A DNA stretch of 64,000 bases from Intestinimonas massiliensis (ex Afouda et al. 2020) (GTDB lineage: Bacteria > Bacillota > Clostridia > Oscillospirales > Oscillospiraceae), in the NCBI RefSeq assembly GCF_001244995.1, contig NZ_LN869529.1:2064957-2128956 (forward strand), given 5' to 3'. Of the stretch, positions 51,514-58,623 are shown piece by piece. The position numbers were made by a program, and so were the translations under genes. Under the pieces are notes generated by a model. The model worked only from the letters and a program-made list of their open reading frames with translations, made no database searches and was not told the DNA's origin. Position 1 is the first letter of the stretch. Every line of letters starts with the position of its first letter.

Positions 51514-52914
51514 TCAGCGCTGCGCTCCCAGCCGGTCCGCGATCACCCGCGCCACCTTTACTCCGGACGCTCCTGCCTGAGCCAGGCCGCGGGTGATGCC
51601 GGCGCCGTCGCCCACGGCGAACATGCCCGGCAGCTCGGTCTCCAGCTCGGAGCTCAGGGACAGCCGGGAGGAGTAGAACTTGACCTCTGCGCCATAGAGC
51701 AGAGTATCGTAGTTGGCGGTGCCGGGGGCCAGCTTGTCCAACTGGTAGATCATCTCGATGATGTCGTCCAACTGCCGCTTGGGCAGAGCCAGGGACAGAT
51801 CGCCGGGCACGGCGGCGGTCAGGGTCGGCCGGGTAAAGGACTTACTCATGCGGTGGTCGTTGGTCCGCACCCCCTTCACCAGGTCCCCAAAGCGCTGGAC
51901 CAGCACGCCGCCGGCCAGCATGTTGGACAGGGAGGCGATGTGCTTGCCGTAGCGGTAGGGCTCGTTAAAGGGCTCGGTGAAGCGGTTGGACACCAGCAGT
52001 GCGAAGTTGGTGTTCTCGCTCTGGAGGGACGGGTCGGCATAGGAGTGGCCGTTGACGGTGTTGATGCCCTCCACGTTCTCCGCCACCACATGGCCGTAGG
52101 GATTCATGCAGAAGGTGCGCACCTGGTCCCCGTACTGCTTGGTGCGGTAGACCAGCTTGGACTCGTACACCACGTCGGTGATGTGCTCGAAGACCCGGGC
52201 GGGCAGCTCCACCCGCACGCCGATGTCCACCTGGTTGTTGATGAGGGCGATACCCAGATCCTTGCACTGGTTGGCGAACCACTCGGCGCCGGAGCGGCCG
52301 GGCGCGGCGATGAGCCAGCCGCAGGCCACCTCCGCGCCGCCCTCCAGCTCCAGGCGGTAGCCCTTCTCCGCCCGCCGGATGCCCCGCACGGCGGTGTTGA
52401 ACCGGAACTCCACCCGCTGCCGCAGGTCCTCATAGATGTTCTGGAGGATGACCAGATTCTTTTCCGTCCCCAGATGCTTGACCTTGGCCTGGAGCAGGTG
52501 CAGGTCGAACTCCAGGGCCCTTTTCTCCAGCGCCCGGGCCTCGGGAGTATCGGTGGAGTACATCTCCTCCGTGGCCCCGTGCCCCACGTTGATGGAATCC
52601 ACATACCCGATGAGGTCCATGACCTCCTTGGCGGGCATGAAATCGGTAAGCCAGCCGCCGAAGGCGGTGGTGAAATTGAACTTCCCGTCGGAGAAGGCCC
52701 CGGCGCCGCCAAAGCCGCACATGGTGTCGCACACCTTGCACTGGATGCAGTCCTTCACCCTGCCCGCTACGATGGGACAGCTCCGGCGGTAGATGTCGCG
52801 GCCCTGCTCCAGCACCACCACCTTCAGCTCGGGGCGCAGCCGCGCCAGCTCGTAGCCCGCATAGATCCCGGCCTCGCCGCAGCCAATGATGGCCACGTCA
52901 TAACGTTCGCTCAT
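51514..52914 (-). CDS. FAD-dependent oxidoreductase (COG2509-like)
   Basis: A 466-residue flavoprotein with the dinucleotide motif VAIIGCGEAGIYAGYELARL near the N-terminus and the C-terminal FAD contact MFAVGDGAGITRGLAQAGA. A cysteine-rich stretch (CIQCKVCDTMCG, about residues 55-67) is unusual for a simple FAD oxidase and could bind a metal cluster. It belongs to the uncharacterised NAD(P)/FAD family annotated as FAD-dependent dehydrogenase. The ATG at 52914 lies ten bases after aaaggag. Function unknown. Confidence 0.82.
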   Translation of the reverse strand: MSERYDVAIIGCGEAGIYAGYELARLRPELKVVVLEQGRDIYRRSCPIVAGRVKDCIQCKVCDTMCGFGGAGAFSDGKFNFTTAFGGWLTDFMPAKEVMDLIGYVDSINVGHGATEEMYSTDTPEARALEKRALEFDLHLLQAKVKHLGTEKNLVILQNIYEDLRQRVEFRFNTAVRGIRRAEKGYRLELEGGAEVACGWLIAAPGRSGAEWFANQCKDLGIALINNQVDIGVRVELPARVFEHITDVVYESKLVYRTKQYGDQVRTFCMNPYGHVVAENVEGINTVNGHSYADPSLQSENTNFALLVSNRFTEPFNEPYRYGKHIASLSNMLAGGVLVQRFGDLVKGVRTNDHRMSKSFTRPTLTAAVPGDLSLALPKRQLDDIIEMIYQLDKLAPGTANYDTLLYGAEVKFYSSRLSLSSELETELPGMFAVGDGAGITRGLAQAGASGVKVARVIADRLGAQR

Positions 52915-53010
52915 TTTTTCCATACTCCTTTGCAGCAGGTGTGGGGGCATACTTCATCTATTCTAGTATAACATATTCTGTCAACACAATCGCACGCATC
53001 CTCGCAGAGC

Positions 53011-53046
53011 GGCGCGGCGGCCCCCATGGACCGCCGCGCCGTTTTC
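53011..53046 (+). terminator. GC hairpin with T-tract on the plus strand
   Basis: A perfect 10-bp stem (53011-53020 with 53031-53040) followed by GTTTT on the plus strand. It lies between two minus-strand genes, so its direction is puzzling; on the minus strand it lacks a T-run and may only weakly separate them. Confidence 0.5.
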
Positions 53047-53047
53047 C

Positions 53048-53686
53048 CTACTCCTTGGCCTCGTCGATATAACTATATAAGGTATACTTGGAGATACCGA
53101 AGAACCTGCACACCTTGTCGCCTGACTTGGTGATGAGAAAGGCCCCCGTCTCGTTGAGGAACTGGATGGCCTTGACCTTGTCCTCCTTGGTCATCAGGGC
53201 CACCGGCTTGCCCACGATCTTGACGCTCTGCTCGATGAGCTCATCCAGCAGGTCCCCCACGTTGCGGGAAATGCGCTCCGGTTCCCGCTGGTCCTGGTCG
53301 GTGGCGGTGAACTGCTTCAGATTCTCCTCCATGGCCAGCATGAGGGTGATGTCGTAGTTGATGGCGAAAATACCGATGGCCTCGCCGTCGTCGTCCCGGA
53401 CATAGATGGTGCTGGACTTGAGGATCTTGCCGTCCTTGGTGCGGGTCAGGTAGCTCAGATGGTCGGTCAGGTTCTCCCTGCCGCTGCGCAGGGCCTCCAG
53501 CACCACATGAGAGGGGCCGTCCCCCACCTTCCGTCCCGTGACATGGCCGTTTTCAATGGCGACGATGGAGCTGTTGGGGTCGTTGGAGTCCAGGTCGTGG
53601 ACCACCACCTCGCAGTTGGGCCCGAACTGCCTGGAGATCCCCTTGGCCAACTGGAACAGAAACTGCAGCGTTGATGCACTCAGCAT
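53048..53686 (-). CDS. YheO/DauR-like transcriptional regulator
   Basis: A 212-residue regulator. An N-terminal YheO-like PAS domain spans about residues 10-130 (FGPNCEVVVHDLDSNDPNSSI, IYVRDDDGEAIGIFAINYD). The C-terminal helix-turn-helix ends FFGISKYTLYSYIDEAKE, as in DauR. The ATG at 53686 follows aggaaagg. It is transcribed divergently from ssnA and heads the purine-degradation cluster, so it is the prime candidate regulator, with a small purine or related ligand as possible signal. Confidence 0.88.
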   Translation of the reverse strand: MLSASTLQFLFQLAKGISRQFGPNCEVVVHDLDSNDPNSSIVAIENGHVTGRKVGDGPSHVVLEALRSGRENLTDHLSYLTRTKDGKILKSSTIYVRDDDGEAIGIFAINYDITLMLAMEENLKQFTATDQDQREPERISRNVGDLLDELIEQSVKIVGKPVALMTKEDKVKAIQFLNETGAFLITKSGDKVCRFFGISKYTLYSYIDEAKE

Positions 53687-53720
53687 GGGGCCTTTCCTCC
53701 ATTTCTTTCTTCCTCCTTTT

Positions 53721-53748
53721 AGCATATCACAAATCGGCAGAATTTCAA
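53721..53748 (-). promoter_or_regulatory. Promoter of the YheO-like regulator
   Basis: On the minus strand TTGAAA (53743-53748) and TATGCT (53721-53726) are 16 bases apart. The A/T palindrome at 53764-53790 begins 16 bases upstream of the -35. Confidence 0.65.
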
Positions 53749-53763
53749 CAAAAATTGTATGGC

Positions 53764-53790
53764 CTAAAAATTTTTTAGTTTAACTAAAAA
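53764..53790. promoter_or_regulatory. Overlapping A/T palindromes between divergent promoters
   Basis: CTAAAAATTTTTTAG-type and TTTTTAGTTTAACTAAAAA-type palindromes overlap here, flanked by the -35 of the regulator on one side and of ssnA on the other. The 17 bases 53766-53782 recur exactly at 61312-61328 in the xdh-ygeX intergenic region. A shared operator of the purine cluster is likely. Confidence 0.65.
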
Positions 53791-53795
53791 GCGGG

Positions 53796-53824
53796 TTGCG
53801 TTTCTCTGAGCCCTGTGGTAAAAT
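53796..53824 (+). promoter_or_regulatory. Promoter of ssnA
   Basis: TTGCGT (53796-53801) and an extended -10, TGG-TAAAAT (53819-53824), with a 17-base spacer. Transcription would start near 53831, giving a leader of about 170 bases before the ATG at 54000. Confidence 0.75.
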
Positions 53825-53899
53825 GAAGGCGACAGGTGGAAGATTCCTGTGGATATCCGCCAAAACTGCATCGGAATCATGGCTGCAACGGAGTGCTTT

Positions 53900-53942
53900 G
53901 CGCACGGGCTGAAGGAAGAGCTTCAGTCCGCGCGCGTTTTTT
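53900..53942 (+). terminator. Intrinsic terminator inside the ssnA leader (attenuator)
   Basis: Arms 53900-53914 and 53921-53935 form 15 pairs with one A-C mismatch and one G-T, then GTTTTTTAT. Since the upstream gene is divergent, the only plus-strand transcript it can end is the ssnA leader. The bases 53893-53896 (GTGC) can pair instead with 53902-53905 (GCAC), which would break the terminator arm. Upstream, ACAGG (53832-53836) pairs with CCTGT (53846-53850). The sensed signal is unknown and no known riboswitch class was recognised. Confidence 0.7.
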
Positions 53943-53999
53943 ATATCCGGCTGTTCCAGAAACCCATCGGTAAGACTGATGCAAAAGGAGGACGACGCT

Positions 54000-55340
54000 A
54001 TGCTGCTGATCGGCAACGGCAAACTGTTCACCCGGGACGAGGAGCGTCCCTACCTGCCCGACGGAGCGGTGGTCATCGACGGCGACACCGTCCAAGAGGT
54101 AGGGTCCCTGGCCGACATGAAGGCCAAGTACCCGGCTGCGGAATTTGTGGACGCCCGGGGGCAGATCATTCTGCCGGGCCTCATCAATGCCCACACCCAC
54201 ATCTACAGCGGCCTGGCCCGGGGCCTGGCCATCACGGGCAATCACCCCACCAACTTCCTGGAGGTGCTGGAGGGCACCTGGTGGAACATCGACCGCCATC
54301 TGACCCTGGACGGCACCCGGGCCTGCGCCTACGCCACGGTGCTGGACTGCATCCGGGACGGCGTCACCACCATCTTTGACCACCACGCCTCCTTCCGGGA
54401 GATTCCCGGTTCCCTGTTCGCCATCCAGGATGTGTGTCGGGAGGTGGGCATCCGGGCCAGCCTGTGCTACGAGGTCAGCGAGCGGGACGGCATGGAGAAG
54501 TGCAGCGAGGCCATCCGGGAGAACGCCGACTTTGCCAGATGGTGCAGGGAGCAGGACGACGACATGATCCGCGCCATGTTCGGCGGCCACGCCCTGTTCA
54601 CCCTCTCGGACCGGACCTTTGAGAAGATGGTGGCGGCCAACGACGGCATGACCGGCTTCCACATCCACGTGGCCGAGGGCATGAACGACGTGTACGACTC
54701 CCTGCGCAAGTACGGCTGCCGTCCGGTGAACCGGCTGCTCTACAACGGCATTTTGGGGGAAAAGACCCTGCTGGGCCACTGCATCCACCTCTCCCCCGCC
54801 GAGCTGGACATCCTACGGGAGACGGGCACCATGGTGGTCAACAATCCGGAGTCCAACATGGGCAACGCCGTGGGCTGCTCCCCGGTGCTCCAGATGATGC
54901 AGAAGGGCATTCTGGTGGGCATGGGCACCGACGCCTACACCCACGACATGCTGGAGAGCCTGAAGGTCTTCCTCCTCATCCAGCGGCACAACGCCTGCCT
55001 GCCCAATGTGGGCTGGTGCGAGGCCATGGAGATGCTCTTCCAAAACAACGCCAAAATCGCCGCCCGTTTCTTCCAAAAACCCCTGGGCGTGCTGAAGCCC
55101 GGGGCCGCCGCCGACGTGATCGTCATGGATTACAAGCCCTTCACCCCCTTCTCGGAGGAGAACCTGGACGGTCACATGCTCTTCGGCATGATGGGCAAGA
55201 ACTGCCGCACCACCGTCATCAACGGCAAGGTGGTCTACCGGGACCGGGAATTTGTGAACCTGGACGAGGAGGCTGTCAACGCTTGGACCATGGAGCAGAG
55301 TAAAAAGCTCTGGGGTGAGCTGAACCACCGCGCCTACTGA
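54000..55340 (+). CDS. ssnA: Putative aminohydrolase SsnA
   Basis: A 446-residue amidohydrolase of the SsnA family. Metal motifs are INAHTHIYSGLARGLA, FHIHVAEGMND, LGHCIHLSP and MGTDAYTHDM. SsnA genes travel with ygeX, ygeY, ygfK and selenium-dependent xanthine dehydrogenase, and belong to the set linked to anaerobic purine/urate breakdown in gut bacteria. It likely deaminates or opens a purine-ring intermediate. The ATG at 54000 follows aaaggagga. Its leader contains a terminator. Confidence 0.92.
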   Translation: MLLIGNGKLFTRDEERPYLPDGAVVIDGDTVQEVGSLADMKAKYPAAEFVDARGQIILPGLINAHTHIYSGLARGLAITGNHPTNFLEVLEGTWWNIDRHLTLDGTRACAYATVLDCIRDGVTTIFDHHASFREIPGSLFAIQDVCREVGIRASLCYEVSERDGMEKCSEAIRENADFARWCREQDDDMIRAMFGGHALFTLSDRTFEKMVAANDGMTGFHIHVAEGMNDVYDSLRKYGCRPVNRLLYNGILGEKTLLGHCIHLSPAELDILRETGTMVVNNPESNMGNAVGCSPVLQMMQKGILVGMGTDAYTHDMLESLKVFLLIQRHNACLPNVGWCEAMEMLFQNNAKIAARFFQKPLGVLKPGAAADVIVMDYKPFTPFSEENLDGHMLFGMMGKNCRTTVINGKVVYRDREFVNLDEEAVNAWTMEQSKKLWGELNHRAY

Positions 55341-55377
55341 GTTTTATCGTCTTTTTCATCAAAAGGAGGAACATCCT

Positions 55378-58377
55378 ATGAGCGACATCATGCGTCCCAT
55401 CCCCTTCGGTCGGCTCATGGACTGGATTCTGACCGAATACCGCGCCCACGGCAGCGTGTTCGGCGTCACCAAGCTGGTCCGCCACACCAACGGTCAGGCC
55501 CTGCCCATCTTTACCGAGAAGATCGAGTCCCCCTACGGCCCCGCCGCCGGCCCCCACACCCAGCTTGCCCAGAACCTGGTAGCGGCCTACGCCGCCGGAA
55601 GTCGCTTTTTTGAGCTCAAGACCGTCCAGATCATGGACGGCGAGGAGCTGAGCAAGTGCGTGGCCAAGCCCTGCATCACGGCGGAGGACGAGTGCTACAA
55701 CTGCGAGTGGTCCACCGAGCTCACCGTGCCCCAGGCCTACGACGAGTACGTCAAGGCGTGGTTCGCCTGCAAGCTGCTGGCCAGAGAGCTGGGCCTGGGC
55801 GACCCGGACGGCTTTGTGTTTAACATGTCGGTGGGCTACGACCTGGCCGGCATCCGCAGCGAGAAGATCGACGCCTACATCGAGGGCATGAAGGACGCCT
55901 CCGCCTCTCCTGTGTGGAACGCCTGTATGGACTGGACCCTGGCCCATCTGGACCGGTTCCAGAAGGTGGACGCGGCCTACGTGAAGGCCATCTCCCCCAA
56001 GGTGTCCGCCTCCATTACCGAGTCCACCCTCCACGGCTGTCCCCCCGACGAGATCGAGCGCATCGCCACCTATCTCATCACCGAGAAGGGGCTCAACACC
56101 TATGTCAAGTGCAACCCCACCCTGCTGGGTTACGAATTTGCCCGCAGGACCCTGGACGACCTGGGTTTCGACTACGTGGCCTTTGACGACCACCATTTTG
56201 TGGAGGACCTCCAGTGGGCCGACGCGGTGCCCATGTTCCGCCGCCTCACCGCCCTGACCCGGGCGCGAGGTCTGGAGTTCGGCGTCAAGCTGACCAACAC
56301 CTTCCCGGTGGACGTGGCGGCAGGAGAACTGCCCAGCCAGGAGATGTATATGTCCGGCCGGCCCCTGTACCCCCTCACCCTCTCCCTGGCCCAGCGCATC
56401 GCCGCGGAGTTTGACGGCGGGCTGCGCATCTCCTACTCCGGCGGGGCCGACGCTGCCAACATCCGGGGCCTGTTCGACGCGGGCATCTGGCCCATCACCA
56501 TGGCCACCACCATCCTCAAGCCCGGCGGCTACCAGCGCCTGAGCCAGATCGGCGGAGAGCTGATGGACTGCGGCACTTCTCCCTTCTCCGGCGTGGACGC
56601 CGCCAAGGTGGCCGCCCTGGCAGAGGCGGCCCGCACCGGGTCCTCCTGCCGCAAGCCCATCAAGCCCCTGCCCGACCGGAAGAACGGCCGGAAGGTGCCC
56701 CTCATCGACTGCTTCGAAGCCCCCTGCCGGGGCGGCTGCCCCATTGAGCAGGATATCCCCGCCTATCTGATGGCCGCCGGGGCGGGCGACCACGAACGAG
56801 CCCTGGAAATCATCCTCCAGCGCAACGCCCTGCCCTTCATCACCGGCACCATCTGCCCCCACCACTGCGCGGACAAGTGCATGCGCAATTACTACGAGGA
56901 GTCGGTCCACATCCGGGACGTGAAGCTGCAGGCCGCCCGGGGCGGCTATGACGCCCTGCTGCCCAGGCTGCACCCCAAAGCCCCGGTCCCCGGCAAGCGG
57001 GTGGCCGTGGTGGGCGGCGGACCGGCCGGCCTGGCCGCCGCCTTTTTCCTGGCCCGGGAGGGAATCGACGTCACCGTCTTTGAGCGCAGACAGGCCCTGG
57101 GCGGCATCGTCCGTCACGTCATCCCCGGGTTCCGCATCCCGGACGAGGCCATCGACAGGGATGTGGCCCTGTGCCGGGCCATGGGGGCCAAATTTGCCCT
57201 GGGTGCGGACGTACAGTCCGCCGACGCGCTGAAGTCCCAGGGCTTCACCCACGTCATCTTCGCCACCGGGGCCTGGAAGGCGGGCTCCGCCGGGCTGGAG
57301 TACGGCGAGGAGCGCGGCGTCCTCGCGTTCCTGGAGCAGGCCAAGTCCGACCCGGCCTCCCTGGATCTGGGGGCCGACGTGGTGGTCATCGGGGGCGGAA
57401 ACACCGCTATGGACGCCGCCCGGGCTGCCAGGCGCATCCCTGGCGTGGAGCATGTCCGGCTGGTCTACCGCCGTACCCGGCGCTACATGCCCGCCGACGA
57501 GGAGGAGCTGGCCCTGGCCCTGGCCGACGGGGTGGAGTTCCTGGAGCTGCTCTCCCCTGTGGGGGTGAAGGACGGGGTTCTGACCTGCCGGGTGATGGAG
57601 CTGGGCGCCCCCGATGCGTCGGGCCGCCGCTCGCCGGTGGCCACCGGCAAGACCCGGACCGTCCCCGCCTCCGCCGTCATCGCCGCCGTGGGCGAGCAGG
57701 TGGACGGCGCGTTCCTGGCCGCCAACGGCCTCACCCTGGATCAGAAGGGCCGCCCGGTGGTGGATGAGACCATGCAGACCAGCGTCCCCGGCGTTTTTGC
57801 CGTGGGCGATACCAGACGGGGCCCCGCCACAGTGGTGGAGGCCATCGCCGACGCCGCCCGGGCCGCCGGCGCCATCGTCTCCCTGGACCTTGGCAAGTAC
57901 GCCGGGGCCAACATCGGCCCCGACCATCAGGCTCCCCTGGCCGGGCGGGGGGATCTGTGCGCCGACTGCCACACCTGCGGCGACAGCCGCTGTCTGGGCT
58001 GCGCCACGGTGTGTGAAACCTGCGCCGAGGTCTGTCCCAACCGGGCCAACGTGGCGGTGGCGGTGCCGGGCAAGCGGCAGCGGCAGATCGTCCACGTGGA
58101 CGGCATGTGCAACGAATGCGGCAACTGCGCCACCTTCTGCCCCTACGACTCCCGGCCCTACCGGGATAAATTCACCCTGTTCTGGAGCCGGGAGGACTTT
58201 GACCACAGTGAAAATGAGGGCTTCCTTCCCTATGGGGACGGCAGCGGGACCTGTCTGGTGCGCCTGGACGGCCGGGTGGCCGAGTACGACGCCGCCGACC
58301 CGGCCTGCGGCCTGCCCGCGGACGTGCGGGCCCTGATCCAGGCGGTGCGGGCCGACTACGGCTACCTGGTGCGGTAA
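55378..58377 (+). CDS. ygfK: YgfK-type multidomain oxidoreductase (putative selenate reductase subunit)
   Basis: A 999-residue cytoplasmic flavo/iron-sulfur protein. The N-terminal about 420 residues form a dihydroorotate-dehydrogenase-like barrel. A GltD-like Fe-S entry region follows (CFEAPCRGGCPIEQD, ICPHHCADKCM), then FAD and NAD(P) binding (VAVVGGGPAGLAAAFFLARE, VVVIGGGNTAMDAAR). The C-terminus has cysteine clusters CADCHTCGDSRCLGC and CNECGNCATFCP. The selenate-reductase name is historical; context suggests electron transfer or reduction in purine catabolism, perhaps with the xanthine dehydrogenase that lacks an FAD subunit. ATG with aaaggagga. Confidence 0.93.
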   Translation: MSDIMRPIPFGRLMDWILTEYRAHGSVFGVTKLVRHTNGQALPIFTEKIESPYGPAAGPHTQLAQNLVAAYAAGSRFFELKTVQIMDGEELSKCVAKPCITAEDECYNCEWSTELTVPQAYDEYVKAWFACKLLARELGLGDPDGFVFNMSVGYDLAGIRSEKIDAYIEGMKDASASPVWNACMDWTLAHLDRFQKVDAAYVKAISPKVSASITESTLHGCPPDEIERIATYLITEKGLNTYVKCNPTLLGYEFARRTLDDLGFDYVAFDDHHFVEDLQWADAVPMFRRLTALTRARGLEFGVKLTNTFPVDVAAGELPSQEMYMSGRPLYPLTLSLAQRIAAEFDGGLRISYSGGADAANIRGLFDAGIWPITMATTILKPGGYQRLSQIGGELMDCGTSPFSGVDAAKVAALAEAARTGSSCRKPIKPLPDRKNGRKVPLIDCFEAPCRGGCPIEQDIPAYLMAAGAGDHERALEIILQRNALPFITGTICPHHCADKCMRNYYEESVHIRDVKLQAARGGYDALLPRLHPKAPVPGKRVAVVGGGPAGLAAAFFLAREGIDVTVFERRQALGGIVRHVIPGFRIPDEAIDRDVALCRAMGAKFALGADVQSADALKSQGFTHVIFATGAWKAGSAGLEYGEERGVLAFLEQAKSDPASLDLGADVVVIGGGNTAMDAARAARRIPGVEHVRLVYRRTRRYMPADEEELALALADGVEFLELLSPVGVKDGVLTCRVMELGAPDASGRRSPVATGKTRTVPASAVIAAVGEQVDGAFLAANGLTLDQKGRPVVDETMQTSVPGVFAVGDTRRGPATVVEAIADAARAAGAIVSLDLGKYAGANIGPDHQAPLAGRGDLCADCHTCGDSRCLGCATVCETCAEVCPNRANVAVAVPGKRQRQIVHVDGMCNECGNCATFCPYDSRPYRDKFTLFWSREDFDHSENEGFLPYGDGSGTCLVRLDGRVAEYDAADPACGLPADVRALIQAVRADYGYLVR

Positions 58378-58585
58378 AGCCCCACAAGGAGGGCGGCAGC
58401 GATGTCGGCAAGGGAAGGGCTCCGGCGTGATCGGATGCTTCCGGCGGAGGTTCTGACCTGCCCTGTGGGCAATGTCTTCCTCACCTGGCCGGAACCATCC
58501 CCTCTCCAGCGTCCCCCTTGTCCTCAGCCTGCCCGCGCCGTCCGGCGATCCCCTTGTCTATGTCAATCCCAACTTCTTCCCATAG
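58378..58585. other. Intergenic segment with orphan ribosome-site-like start
   Basis: A strong aaggaggg site precedes an ATG at 58402, but that frame only continues as antisense of the xanthine dehydrogenase. A second frame ends in a stop at 58584. The segment may be the remnant of a small gene or untranslated spacer; no product is claimed. Confidence 0.35.
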
Positions 58586-58623
58586 GAAACGGGCCTCTCC
58601 CAAGCTTGGGAGAGGCCCGTTTC
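58586..58623. terminator. Bidirectional terminator between ygfK and the xanthine dehydrogenase gene
   Basis: A perfect 38-bp palindrome (19-bp arms, 58586-58604 with 58605-58623) directly abuts the stop codon of the convergent gene. Short T-runs lie within both outer arm ends. Confidence 0.82.

Noticed and set aside
53879-54000. Leader peptide gene in the ssnA leader
   Set aside because: An ATG at 53879 opens a frame across the terminator, but it continues far into ssnA in another phase and has only a poor ribosome site, so peptide-based attenuation is not supported.
55276-58206. A 976-codon minus-strand frame opposite ygfK
   Set aside because: Shadow of a GC-rich real gene; no ribosome site and no recognisable domain.
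58402-58584. Small gene after ygfK
   Set aside because: A good ribosome site precedes an ATG, but the frame does not stop before running antisense through xdh, and the alternative frame lacks a start. Recorded only as an intergenic note.
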